A DNA stretch of 64,000 bases from Branchiostoma floridae (taxonomy: Eukaryota; Chordata; Leptocardii; Amphioxiformes; Branchiostomatidae), in contig NC_049980.1 of assembly GCF_000003815.2 (NCBI RefSeq), forward strand, positions 17,011,613 to 17,075,612, read 5' to 3'. Numbering within the stretch: the first letter of the stretch is position 1; each line of letters begins with the position of its first letter. The notes under the pieces were generated by a model. That model did no database searches. It was given only the letters and a program-made list of their open reading frames with translations, and was not told the DNA's origin. The translations under genes were made by a program, and so were the position numbers. Of this stretch, positions 42,897-55,892 are shown piece after piece.

Positions 42897-44966
42897 AAAA
42901 GGGTATAACGAGTATAACGTTATGTGCACAAAATTGAAGAAAAAACTTCGAGGCCAGGACCTTGCCTTGCCACCTAAGTGCTCCAGAGCCAGATACTCTG
43001 CCAGAAAAAAATCTGTTGGGGCGAAGTCAATGACGGTCCATGATCCCCTTTTAAGTCTGCGCACCATCCTTTGTAGTTGCCACTGGCTCTTCTATTTCGA
43101 TTGCTTACCTCGAAATGACAGTCAGCGGTAACAACGGAAGATAGTATCCAGTCTAGAGCCGTTTACCATGTCGTTTGGAATTATGGGCGCCCCTCTAAAA
43201 TTAACAGGAAGTACAAAAACATACACATCAGAATGATCAGATGAAACGAGCCACCACCTACTGCTGTTCCCCTTCAGGGTGATTTTGACCTTTCGTTGTT
43301 TTTCCTTCGAATTTTGGTTCATCTAAGGACAACGCTGGAAATCCTTCTCATGGGCGTCATTAGTACGTGTTCAGACCATTTCATCCCACGGTTCCTAAGT
43401 ACGTAGATATTTGTGAATCCTACGCAGCTATTCTGAAGGCTATCAAGTTAAAGTAAAAACAACGCCTGTGGATAGAAAGGTCGAAATAGACTTAATGGTG
43501 TGTCAAGAAGATATTCGCAACCACCGTTTCCTCTCACCTAGCCTTGCTTAAATATGAAATTGTTTTCAGGGCTCTCTGACCTTTACTTTTGAGCCCGGTG
43601 GAAGTTTAAGGACCTGGTGCCTTAACATACACGCAAAGGAATAATAAGAAACGCCCACGTGCAGACGTCTGGCGCTGTCAACGTCGTAAGATATGCAAGT
43701 CACGTTTCTTACGTCTTAAGATGGAGGAAAGAGGATGTGCTGCTTGGCAGGGGGGATCTACTTATATGATAAGTCTGTCGAAGTACATATCTCCTAAACT
43801 GATTATATAATATCACAGCCTAGTTAACAGGCTGTTGTTGGTTGAAGCCAGGTGAATCTCTAAACAGATGTACACGTTGAAAGGCAAAATCGTCTAGCAT
43901 TGGGCCTTCGGATCTATACTTTCTTAGTTCATGGATACTGTCCATGACTGCTAAAAGAATGAAAAAAATGACGCAATGTCTCCAAGACCGAAGAACAAGA
44001 GACAAGAAAAGTTACAACACCATCTATTCCTATGGAGAGACATATCAGTACTGGTGTACATGAGATATTGGTTCAGCACCAAGGACAGGACAGGACGTTA
44101 TGTTACGCGGTGATATACGGTCTGCTTACCACAGGACTGGGCTGTAGTGTAACAATGCAAGAAACGAGTCGACAAACCCTTGGTACGCCTTCTATATATT
44201 ATTAATTTGATTATACCAAAAGGTGGGAAGTCTTAGGTACCTTTAAGATTTGGTTTTAGCCTCGATCTGAAACAGTTCCCAGGAAAGGCGAGATATAGAT
44301 TATGGGGGATGGAGTGATATCGCTGAAAGTTGTTGTCGTTTCTTGTTCTATTCTCACTACCTACGCTAACTAACTAGTGGGCTGAATCTTGGTTACAGGT
44401 GACTTTCCCATTGTTCGTGTCAAGCGGGCAAACCCTCACTTCCCCGTGCTGCCTGTTTCGTCAGAAAGTGCCCACCTTTGTGTCCCAGTGGATAGCCACT
44501 CTGACGACAGAAACGGAGCTGAAGCGGCGACTGAAGCGGCGGCACCGCGGAGCTACTAATTGCTTTTCCCATTGACGTCAGAGACTTGAAAACTTGAGAA
44601 GACATCCATTATGTTTAAGAACGCCGAAGATCTTGGCCAAGGCAGAGGCCAAAGTAAGCAACATTTCAGCTGCGAAACCGGCTTTCTATTGTGAGCCAAG
44701 CACGAGTCGTAAAGTGTCGCTGGTACCATGAAATCTTAAATGACAAATTTACTCCTACGTGGTTGAGTAGGACCCAACATATGGATGTGATCACCACTGA
44801 CATCCTGGCTTCGTCTGGAGGAGGAACATGGAAAGAAATGGAGAAATCTAGTTAGATAAACACCTTGTATGTTCATACTATAGTTCTTGTATGTATGGAA
44901 ACTATCGATTTTGCCTCATTGAACATGTTTTCTTGCTGCATCCATGATCTGTGTGGGTGTGTACAG

Positions 44967-45222
44967 AAGAAGGTCGGGAAGTGTAGAATGCCGGGACATC
45001 GCATATTCACAAGCAAGGTGAGAATGTTCCACTTCGCTCCTCCGTTGACGTCATCCTGTTCAATTTGGCGCCCGGATGTTGGTGACCCGAGGAGCACTGA
45101 CGACACCTCAGAACCTTCAAGACGTGCGCAAGGAGACAGCCAAGGAGGTGCGACACAGGATCAAACAGATGGAAGAAAAAAAAGCCTTGCGATTCTTTTT
45201 TTTCGTCTTGGAAGAACTTTGA
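44967..45222 (+). CDS. Candidate exon pair of an unknown gene
   Basis: Exon a is 44967-45017 (acceptor GTGTGTACAG, donor AAG/GTGAGA) and exon b is 45112-45222 (acceptor ACACCTCAG, stop TGA). They join in phase 0 to KKVGKCRMPGHRIFTSK then NLQDVRKETAKEVRHRIKQM, a charged helix, and end with a phenylalanine run encoded by a T-tract. The 94-bp intron is short but within range. Codon choice in exon b up to the T-tract looks coding. No start codon is certain: an internal Met in exon a could serve. Family unknown. Confidence 0.28.
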
Positions 45223-47348
45223 TGAGTCTGTAATGCAAAACACAACATTAGTAACATACGTTTACAACAGAGGGTTGTAACACACCCGGTTTAAGATATG
45301 CGCATTTTGTATGGAACTAAAACATTATAATCATAACGGTTTTGGAATGACTTGGGCCAAAACGTCGATAAATGTTTTTTTTTTTTAAATAATGAGGATG
45401 TTCTAGAAAGTAATGAGGAGAGCTGCTATTCCTATTAAAGATTGAGAAGTCGGTTACCAAGATCGAATTTAAGACAAACAAAACTTGACTTTGATAAAAC
45501 GCCCATGGCCTTCCCCTCGACAGCCTTCCATTTGCTGGGTTATTACTTGATAAATTAGTAGGCGCCCATTCGGCGCACGGCCGGCGGAGTGAGGGCCGCC
45601 CCCGCACGGAGCCCGTGTGAGCCTGCATGCCGTGCCAGCAGTTCCCATCGACCCTAGCGGTCAGATCTAACGAACCACGGGGCTCAGCGGTGATGAACTT
45701 GCCGATTGACCGTATTGATTTTACAGGAACACAAAACTCATCAAGAGATAAGACATTGTTGAGGCGGTACGACTAGAGTGAAAAGTCGACGTAAGTCCAG
45801 GGAGTTAAATGCAGTGAACGCAAAAAAAGAGAGGTCAGTCACCGTTGCTGGTGATAGAACATATGTAGAATACGCCCGAGGCGTGGGACACAATATGTCT
45901 TTTCTGAAATGATATAGACCGTAACCTGCGAATGTAGTCATCTTGTAAGACTTGTAACGTAACGATAAGGCCTCGGTGTCGTCTTGCTCCCAGCAGAATG
46001 CAGTGACGTAATCTTGTTCAAAGAAAGCCTGTCACTTGGCCTGAAGCAAGATTCCCCCAGCTAGCATTTAATTGGTCCATGTGCTTGTTAGCATCTTAAC
46101 CACCCAGTCAGACTATCGTCCAATAAAGTGATAACATCTGAATAAAGAGACGTCTTTCACACGAATTGTCACAGGTATAGGCTTGCGCTTTGAATGACGT
46201 CATGCTTTAGTTTATTGTACAAGTCAAATATGGTGGACAGAGCTATTTCACGATCTCAAATAAAAGCTATCAGTTGTCTATATGGCAGTTCTATGGAATC
46301 TGAAATGAAAGGTACGTGTAAAAAATGCGATGGCATAGTTATTCTTTTTATATGATGGTCCAGGACCAACATATGTGTTGTAAATTGTGCAACATTCACT
46401 GTTCTCATCGCAAACCGTCATGCATTACCAGGTGACGTATTCACAAAAATGTTCAATTCAATGCTCGAAGACCGAATATTATCTAGCATTAGTGTTAACT
46501 CCCTTTTCGAACCTGCCCTAATGAGCCTAGAAAGCAACAAAAACGTTAAGTAGCCCATAAAACGTACACGCCCACCTACCTACAATGTCATCTCCAAATG
46601 ACATTATATATGGCCGACACATTCGTCGATACTTGGGAAGTGGCAACGGCAAGAGGCCTTCGCCGCCCACATGCAGGCTTTTTCTTCTTACATTAGCCCG
46701 TACTTATTCTTTTCGTCCGCTCAAGGCCATGGTCAATGGGACTGTAATAGTGTCCATAAGGCACCTGTTGTACAACTCCTACGGGTTCTAATGAGGCTCT
46801 AGATCCTTCGTTAATAACAAGCTGGTTTTCAGAGAGGAACTTGTGGAGTGGTGTGCTGTGTTTCCTTTCTGTGCTTTTTTTTCTTTAGGACATTAATATT
46901 CTTGGTCAGGTTGAGACCCGGAATATGCCAATGGAATGACATCAGTAAGCCAGATGTGCATGTTCTCTGTCGTTAATGATTACCGTGTGACGAGAATTGC
47001 ACCCTAAAGTCATCTAGGGAATTGTACAAGAAAGGCCGATTGCAAAGTCTTTAAAATCTGGTACAATACCTTGTAGTGCAATATATGAAGAAATATATTT
47101 TAATGTCTGTGTCTATATTGGTGTCTAGGCAATTTTACCCAGTGTTGCAATCCACGGATACTGCAAAGTTACCATGGCCGCAACTGCATGAATCAAGCAG
47201 CGTGTTGCTCAGGCCAAATAACAAGCAACAAGTCTGTTGCGTTGCATGCCCGGTAAATCGTCAAACCAGGTGTGAGTTTAAGTTTATTTTGATCCACAAT
47301 TAGCCTCATCAGAGGCTATTCTTCCTGTGGTCATACAGGAAGAATAGG

Positions 47349-47400
47349 TAGGTTTGTACAAGTTACATGAAGTTTTGTTAGGTTTGTACAAGTTACATGA
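47349..47400. repeat. 22-bp direct repeat, 30-bp period
   Basis: TAGGTTTGTACAAGTTACAT followed by GA at 47349-47370 and again, identically, at 47379-47400. Preceded by TTAGCCTCATCAGAGGCTA at about 47301, a short palindrome. Possibly the end of an interspersed element. Confidence 0.85.
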
Positions 47401-47954
47401 TTTGCTTGCTCCACTCATAGCGGGATGAACCCCAACTCTTGGTTCTGAGGCCTGAGGCGTGGCTATACCCCCCCCCCCCCACACACACACACACACAACC
47501 CTCTTTCCCCCTGCCCAAACACATGACCTCACTTGAACGTTCTATTCGACGGACGTCCCTATAGCTGGCTGAACTAGGTACGCATTCATATCGGACTCGA
47601 TTGAGGAAATTATTATGTACTCTTTCCCAAGGGTACAATATCAGGGCCTGCCGGCGATTCAACCTCAGTACCTCCATGTTCCAAAATCCCTAACCACAAG
47701 GGTGCTGTGCTACCTGTAGATTATCTACAGAAAGACACCGTGATTTGCCAACTTACAGGAACTAGAACGGCATCAGATTACCTGCTGGATCGGAGAATCA
47801 TAAAGAACTTTCCTTTGAAGGTTATACGAGGCCACTGTAAACCCCTTATTTTATTATCAATGGTACGCCCCGCCACCCACGACATGCTGTATGTATATAT
47901 ATGGCCCCGCCCAGCAACCAAAGTCCAGTGGAAAGTGCCAACAGCGGTCCCCGT

Positions 47955-48000
47955 TAGCTCCGACCAGCTCCATTGGGTAGAGTCGTGGGATTGGAACCCG
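47955..48000 (+). pseudogene. tRNA-like SINE head fragment
   Basis: AGCTCCATTGGGTAGAG resembles a tRNA D-arm/A box and GATTGGAACCC a B box with two changes, but they are only about 15 bp apart and the anticodon region is missing. It is not a functional tRNA; a remnant of a tRNA-derived SINE is the likely reading. Confidence 0.25.
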
Positions 48001-48395
48001 GATCCTCTAGCTGGTTTACGTCACTGTTCCTCAAACCCGGATACAGCCATTTGCTCCGCTTGCTTACATTCACTTTTTCACCAACCACCGGCCGGCGTTT
48101 TCAATCCCGAGAGCGCCGCTCAGCCGTAGCGTCTGGTGACGGGAGGTTGGTGGAAGGTGTCTGCCGCGGCTTCGCTTGACAAGTGAACTCTGAACTGTCC
48201 GAATCCTGGTCCTCTAGTCAGTGGTAGCGCTCAGACGTCTGGTGTGTTTGAGCTCGGAGCTCGTTAGAAACAAAGTGCACGATGGCATCACACCTGACAT
48301 AGCAGGACACTGGAGTACTCTCCTCCGGCGTGTTGCAGCGTGGACAGATCTGTCACTCCCAACTCTCATCTGCAGACTTTCACCCATCTCCAAAG

Positions 48396-49890
48396 ATGAG
48401 CTCTTTCTTGAAGAAACCCGTGCAGGAGTTTGAGAGGGACACCACCCTGGCTTCCATGGGAGGCACTGATAATCTCAGTGGTAAGGGATTGTTTTTTCTT
48501 TACAATTTGCGCGTGGGTATTCAAAACCATCTTGTCTTTCTTGTGTGTGAAACTGCAACACCGTCACACCAAAACGGGGTCAGAATATCTGACAATGACC
48601 AGCCAGAGCCTGAAGCATAGTTTCACAATGCTGAAGAAAACAGAAAATTAGGGTAAACAAAGTGACCTGTTATGACTTGTCACTTCTTCATTTATTTGTA
48701 TTTTCGTTTCAGTTGTTGTTTTCTTGTTGGTTGTACAGGAGAATTGTCCCACCCTTTGTTTTCCCTTTGCTACAGACATTGCAGCAGTGACAGCCGCAAC
48801 AAGTAGCTTTTAAACTGTTTGTTTCTGCCATAGATTTCTCGTCCCTATTGGTTCTGTGGCGATGCGGTCCTCTCGTGCCTGAGTTCTCATAGCTACCGTC
48901 AACTGTCAATCAATCAATATGTTTGTCTAGAGACTCAGATAAGCCCGAACCACGTCAATTTGGTCGCACTCTTTGTTCATTTATCTCTTCCGCCATATCC
49001 TGCATTTTGTGAACTATATCTAGCATAAGGCAGCTCCTGGCAACAGCAGGTGCCACTATCGCTAGACAGAGGTATCTGTAACGAGCTCCTGTGTTGAAAG
49101 CGCGTGAACTCCATGAGCTGTCTAATTTTACTGGTAGCGTCTGTTGTTTTATGTTCTCTTGAACGATAAAAGTGATTGTTGTAGCACCGGCTGTATGTGT
49201 GTATGTGTGTGTGTGTGTAAACGTTGTTTGACATAGTGCAGTTGTCTGTGAAGAATTTGTGCAGGGAATTGGATTGACGTTATCAATGTTTGTACCACAG
49301 TCGATAAGTGTTTCCTTGACATACTAATTCAGGAACAACGCCGTTTCTCCGCGAGAATTCAGTGGCAGTCAATAAACTCATTCACGTTTCCAGACTCGCT
49401 TACAATTGGTTAAAGTCTTGGTTACTGGAGTCAATCACCTGACGACAAAAGCCTGAAGTATCTTTCCTTCATTTTATCACATCCCATGAAACCACTTCAT
49501 GCATCGCCTGTCAGCAAATCATGCAGCCGACTTTAGTTTAAAGGGGTAGGTTTCTCATTGTTTGGTATTGTGTAACAAATATAGCCGCCAGGGTGCACCG
49601 CTTGAACAAATATCGTTTCAGCTTTGCATCAGTATGTGCCGCCATAGCCCCGTACTAGTCCTCTCCCGAGTATCATTCGCCGCTCTCCGTGCTTCTTCCC
49701 CCTGACCAAGGTAATCAAAGTATTTGAGCGTGTGGCGCTTTCAGGCTGTAATGCCGCAGTCCAGTCATGCCCTGGCTAATCCTTCGCTACGTATGCACCC
49801 CCAGACCCACTGAGGGCCTTCACGAGCAAGCTGATATCTCTGCTGTGCGTCATCAAGTCCTGCAGGCCGCCAAGTCAAGACCCCGATTGA
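48396..49890 (+). CDS. Candidate two-exon gene, 56 aa
   Basis: Exon 1 is 48396-48480 (ATG AGC TCT..., MSSFLKKPVQEFERDTTLAS then MGGTDNLS, donor GTAAGG, phase 1). Exon 2 is 49805-49890 (acceptor TATGCACCCCCAG), which completes an Asp codon and reads PLRAFTSKLISLLCVIKSCR then PPSQDPD and TGA. Phases agree. Exon 1 looks like a real initial coding exon (charged, balanced codon use). The exon 2 link is only one of several possibilities, since other downstream exons could exist to the right. Family not recognised. Confidence 0.28.
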
Positions 49891-52800
49891 GAAACGCCAA
49901 CATTTATCGATCTGAGCTACTCAAGGGTCTTTCCCCCCAACACACAATAAAGGGAAAGCTCTAGAAAGCCGCTGTTTTACCCTTGGGTCAGATTCCTCGG
50001 CGAAAAATGTGCCTGGCTTTTCAGATGCTGCCGTGCCGTGAGTGATATTTATAAAACCGGCCTGCATAACGTTGTTATATAGACCGTAGCAATCTGAACC
50101 ACTCTCACAGCCCATTGCAGTCCTAACGCTTACCTGTGGCTGCCGAATGGAAGATCAGGTGTACTTGCTTCAATCTATAAACTGAAAAATGCGCTTTCTC
50201 CATGTATCAATCACGATGCCACTGGGTACGAAGTAAAAGGGACATGCTAAAAGTAATTCATTTCACAAGTTTGAGTAACAACGTCCCCTCCAGCGATTCA
50301 GGCCTGTTAGCTTTATTGACGCTGTTCCTAATTCTTCTGACAAGAGCAAATACTTTGTACACTTACATCCCTCTGTATCCAGTATTTCTCGAGACAGATT
50401 GTGGAAAACTAGCTAAGACGTCGTGCTCTAACCAAGCTTTCAGTCATCAATTGAAAAGTCTATTTCAGTTCAGAGAACATCAAAGCAGAGAACATGCGGG
50501 CTGTTAGAAGCTGTAGAAGATGTCGGGCACTTCTGTGTTAGAAAACTAGGGTAGACGTAATCCTTATAGGGATCGGCACTGCCACAATAAGCGCTCAATC
50601 TATGGTACTGATATAACTATTGCGCCATGAGGCCTTGTCAAACGTTATGTATCAGCTCTAACCCTACCATACAAGACCGACGTGTGGCGCACTCAAATAA
50701 GGTGATCCGTCCACAAATTGCATAAATCTTAAGCTACCATTTGCCCTTATCCTTCATTTTGAGACCATTGTGTGCACTCGTTGGTGATTCGCTTTGAGGT
50801 CATAGCTTTGTAATGAGGCCTTGCATAACATCCGCAGGTTTTCTTCCTAGAGGACATGTATTTTGTAGCCTGAAGTCGTTTTTTCTTGCATGCCGAAGTG
50901 ATGGCAGGTATAAAACGTAATGCACGTCCTTCTGAGAACACGCACTCGGTATAGTTAAGCAAACATAACTTATTGCGTCTCGCTCCCCATCCAATAGCAG
51001 TGATTTCTCGAGGGAAAATTATATTAATATCTTTACGTATGAGCCTAAGAACGTCCAGCCAGTTTTCACAGCATGTCGTCATTAGGGACATAACTTATCT
51101 ATCAGTATCGACACGATGAGCCGCGGGCTACAAAGCACCAGGGACCAATTAACTATTCTCTCGCTGCCAATTAGACGCTCACAAACAAATGTAACACTTT
51201 TTCCTCAAGTTTCAATTTGTCTTATGCCCTGTGATCATACAGGACATAACGGCCTACGTGTTTTCTGCGCAGTATGAGATGACTGGTATTCGTGTAATAT
51301 TGTACATGTGCGCCGTTATATGTTTTAAACAATCAAAGGAAGAAAAGAATGGAAAATGGGAAAAGGAGGGATAGTATAAGAAAACCAAGGATAGGAGTAA
51401 AGTTGACGTCCCGCACTCCGAATATCAAAATCGAGAGATAGCCGGCCTTGCTTACTGGGCGTGGGTAAAACACATGCAAACCTTTAGATTGTGCCATCCA
51501 AACATCAATCTTTATAAAGACGAAAGTGCCCCAGTAGAATAGAGCATAAGCTGAAAGGTTTTGCGTAAAAGCCTTATGTGCTTGTGCAGTGAATAGCTAT
51601 GACGTTTATGAGACAGCCCGCCTGCGTCATTCAGGTAGAGAGATCGAGCCACATTAGCTCACTTCTCCGTATCATCTGTTTGATGGTGAAGAGTGGCGTA
51701 AGATTGGAAAATTCAATTTCAACGCAAAGTTCTCCTGGGCTTTAGCATTTAGAGCTGAGCGTTATGCTTTCTTGGCTTTGTGATATGGCAGTCAAGTACA
51801 GGGAGCTGTAATTCTCTGCCTTGTGGGAACAGCAACAGAATCGGGGCTTTGGAGACCTGTTCGTTCCGGCTGACTAGGCAGACGTGAAAGTACTGCGAAG
51901 AAGAGACTCAAGAGAGTGATATAAACCATGCCTGTAGCGGCGCTGCTGTGTACTACAGATTGTAGATCTGAATAGATAGGTAACGCCAATTCTTAACTGA
52001 TGAAAATGAATGTAAATTGTTTTGTCTGTACTGCTTGATGGGAGATATGACATGCCCATCACTATTCAGTGAGTAACTAAAGTAAACAGAGAGGTAATTT
52101 CAAATAGCTTCATCAATCACCAACTTATTCCGGTACAAAAATTATGAACTTATTTCTATCAAATGCGACAGGAGTCTTTTAGTATGCTTGATGTGTAAGT
52201 GTGAGGATGTTGCAAATCATCCGCTGTATACATGTAATTACCTCCACCCGAACCCCCTCGAAACTGTGTGTAACGTCGAGTTAAGGGCTATAGAACCAGA
52301 TGATTTACACAGATACAGGTTCAGGAAATCTATCCAGCAAGGCCATTGTTACGTTGGGTTTAAATTGTTTGACGTAGGCGCAGATCCTGCCATTAAACTG
52401 CTGAATGGCCCATAGATCGTGGGCGGTTCATTGCTGTCATTGAGCTAAAAGGAACATAAACTACCTGATGATTCCTGGGACGGCTTCCTGGGACGATTTC
52501 ATGTGGATTTTCCTTTGATGATCGCGGAAGGAGGAATTCAGTATCCTGGCACTCCATTACACCACACTTTCATTCAGAAAAATATGTCCTACCGGTCTTC
52601 AAAGCTCCTGCCTCTAGCGTATTTGTTCAAGGGATAACCCTTACTCCATGTGACTTCCAGGTACGTATCGGAATGAAGGTGAAACAAAAACACACAAAAA
52701 TAATAGTCATATCATGAGAAGGATTGTCGTGGCAAAAAAACGCACATCGTGAATCTTCATTTGCTCAATAGCTAGATATACATAGATCGTTTGGTTTTCC

Positions 52801-55692
52801 CGGCATGGCTGCCACATGGTCACAGGACAAAGTGGGACAAGCCGTAACACTTGCATTGTTTATCTACGAACAGCTGTTTCATTTCAATAAACACTATAAA
52901 CAGATATAGAGCATGTGAAGTAGCCGCCTACTTCCCTCAAAGATAGAGCGAACATGTACACGATACGTTGTACTTATGCCAAAGAAGCCGTCTTCAGTGC
53001 CGGAGGCCTTATTCAAAGTCTGCGTGTCTTTGTGAATATCATCCAGATAAGAAAGACCAAGAAAGTGGGATTTGAAGTTGAAAGATTAATGAAGATATAT
53101 AGGACTCTCCTTACTGTATCGCAGACATCAATTTGGGTGGAGGTTCCGATTGACTTAAACGCACGTGTGATCTTCTGTAGAAGAAAGATACAATTTATGA
53201 TGTTCTGACCGCTTTCTTTCTTAAGATATGCCTGTTCCTTTCTTGACGGTTATCAGACGATCGACCTCCTGACATCACTTCCAGACTACACCAATTAACC
53301 TAGATAGGGATGCCGAGATAGGACTAGTTGTCTGGCGGGAGGCCGTCCCGTGTGCTTTCAACGTTCTGGCTGATTACTTACGGTGGTCTGACGTTTATGA
53401 TGATCTAAAGGCGTCTGAAAAACTTCTCTCTCTAATTACATCACTTTCTTGGCTCTAGGTCCAAGATTATGAACTGTGCTCTTCTGTTGTATTGCCTCAA
53501 GGACATCTAGAAATTATATAGTATGGCAACGATCCCTTATCTCTATTCAAATTTCAATTTAATTTTTACTTTACTTTGAATTACAAAGTACGTATTTACA
53601 ATGCGCGTGGTTTCTCAAGAGAATAGGCCGAAGTCACTAGCATAAGTGATTTTGTAAGATATTCTAAGAGTTAGTAGATTATGCATCCTCTGGGATTCCT
53701 TGGCTTGGAATTGAGATGACAAGAAATTAGATAAGGCAAATTATTGCCTTCCGTGTTCCGGATCGCTTCCTTTGTGAGAGGCATCCCATGCAGTCACCTT
53801 GCAGCTGAATGTGGGTCATTTGGGGGAGTGGTTACACTGGTGAGGGGCGACGGGGTTTATTGGAGGTTTAAAGCGCGCCATGATGTGAATCCTGGCGGCT
53901 CTGTGTCTGGGGAGTCAGATGCAGACAGATGGAATGTTGCCTGAGGAAGGGTCGCCTGCGGTGTATGTGAGCACCTGAAGGGATATGATGGTATCTTCCT
54001 GCTGTCGTCTACAGACCGGTAGGTAGGCTGCCTCCTGACTAGAGGGTTTAAAAGTTTGGAGCTTTGTGTGATCACCGTGCATGCCACTATTTAGGCTGGG
54101 CACCCTGGCACGTGCCTCGCTCTGTGTGTCCTCAGCTTCATCCCGGATATCGTACATGCATTCATGCTGTGATTTCCTCATTCTTCGCTCAGTAACTAAT
54201 GTCTAGATAGATTAGCTGACAACTCAACTACTGTGTGGGTACGGCAAACAGGCTACAATAACACTTTATATTACCGTCTTCTGACAAGTGGCAAGAAATT
54301 ACACTACTGTATTACCCTTGTACATTTCTGCTTATGTGTATTTGTATGTACGTTTTCCGACTGCTGTTTGAAGGGTACTGTCCGCATTGTTGGGGACACT
54401 GTTGGATAGCACTGTAGAATGCTTATGGTAAATGTGAACTTTGTCATATCCACCGTCTCAGTCTATTTTACGACCAATCTGTCAGCTGACATTTTCGTCA
54501 ATATTCACCGTAACTGCCTAGGGCTCAGAGCTGTGGAAAGCTTTGATTCAGCCCCAAGATGTACCATTCCGGCAGACGGTGATTTTGCTGCGACTACACC
54601 GCGACCTGAAATAGATTTGTGCACTACTACTAGTAACCCTTTACCTCATAGCTGGAATATCATGCAAAATGTAGAAGTATATCTGAAAAGGCAACAAAAC
54701 AAGCCAAGCGTAAAAAGATTCATTTTTTGAAATCTTTGAAATTCATTGAGCGCCAAGTCAGATCTTAAGTCGCAGCAAGGTCGCTGCCCTAGTGCAGTGG
54801 GAGTATAGATAAGACACCATGTCCCTCTACGGTTCTGTGAAGTTAACGTTTCTAAAAACGAGGGGAACAAAGTATGAGAGAGGCTGGTTTGTGGGGCAGT
54901 TGCACTTTCTATTTTTTCTCCCCGTGTTTCATCATACGGCTTTGAAGCAGGCCAGGGCAGACTCACACGATACCCGTAATGCACGACGTCCTTGGCAATA
55001 TCTCTCTGCCCTTACTCGTCAGAACTCTGCCCAGAACTCTGTCTATGCCCTTTTAATATCATATGAAAGGACGTCCTCTGAGCCTCACTACTCACATCGC
55101 CCTCGCTTAATCCCCAAATTTATCGATTGTTCAACTATACAGGCCATTATACTTTATCAAATCATATAGCAAACAATGCGCACCGTTCATCTACATTCAA
55201 GAGACGTAAGCTGGACGGCTAAAATTGATTTGATAGTTGCCAGAGAATGACCTTCCAAACGTTTTTCCGTCGCGTTATAGAGTGGAAAATTACGTGTCTG
55301 TTTTACTTCTCGTGAGACGTCGCCTTACGCCCTTGGTTGCTCAGTCTTGCTTGACCGTGTCACGAATGGACGCGTGCAGAAGAGCATCAGCGTCGCACAC
55401 GTAGTCTCTCACCCTTATAGAACCTAACCGTCCGGTAACTACGTAATTGTCGTACCTTTTTTCACCCCATCACACAGGGATTTCCGTCTTCTCAACTTCG
55501 CGTGTCTTGAGCCGCTGGCTTTAGATGACTTCTAGGTCACATTGGTTTATTTGGGCCATATTACATTTGGAGATGGACGTTTACGTGTGCGTGACACAAA
55601 TACCAGCCGGTGGAGCTCGATATAAATCAAAGTCCATCCTGTTCGTAGGGCACTTCCCACATCCAAAGACATGTATGAGGCTTACGCTAGGG
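49891..55692. other. Region without recognised genes
   Basis: AT-rich with scattered open frames of 60-116 codons on both strands (for example 54819-55169 plus, 52954-53208 plus). None has family resemblance or convincing splice sites. No tandem repeats or transposon ends were recognised. Confidence 0.4.
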
Positions 55693-55892
55693 GCACAACC
55701 CGCCGTACGTGCAAATACGTGCTGTCTACGTGCCAAAATGTGGGCAATATTTTGGGATCCGTAAGTGGTAAGTACCGCCTCCGTACGAATGCGGCGCGCC
55801 TGCCCTGTGCAGCCTGAACGTTTTCAGAAATGCGTGGCGGACGTGGCCTCCCAAAAAACGTAAGGACAAATTGCACGTACAGCGGGTTGTGC
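55693..55892. mobile_element. 200-bp palindromic MITE
   Basis: Inverted ends of 22 bp with one mismatch: GCACAACCCGCCGTACGTGC at the left and the complement of GCACAACCCGCTGTACGTGC at the right. The interior is GC-richer than its surroundings and repeats ACGT, CCGTACG and TTTTGGGA/TCCCAAAA phrases in inverted order. No coding frame. The target duplication is not clear. Confidence 0.75.

Larger units (their letters stand above)
40673..44966. other. WDR93 upstream region, no gene established
   Basis: Contains the presumed WDR93 promoter, an imperfect inverted repeat around short TTAGGG/TAGGG phrases (41900-42031), a retrotransposon tail (42361-42442), a repeated GGCCCAT.GCATAT phrase (42750-42800), a hairpin at 42824-42896, and a weak minus-strand first-exon candidate at 44476-44605. 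Confidence 0.45.
45223..48395. other. Region with small repeats, no gene established
   Basis: Holds a 30-bp-period duplication of TAGGTTTGTACAAGTTACAT (47349 and 47379), a C10 plus CA run at 47470-47498, a TATATATA motif next to CCCCGCCC at about 47890-47910, and tRNA-like fragments near 47955-48000 and 48211-48260. The last two may be decayed SINE heads. The TATA/GC-box pair lies about 490 bp upstream of the exon at 48396. Confidence 0.4.

Noticed and set aside
48211..48260. tRNA gene
   Set aside because: An A-box-like TCAGTGGTAGCGC is present but the B box (GTGTTTGAGCTCGG) is degenerate and no cloverleaf can be drawn; at best a SINE or tRNA relic.
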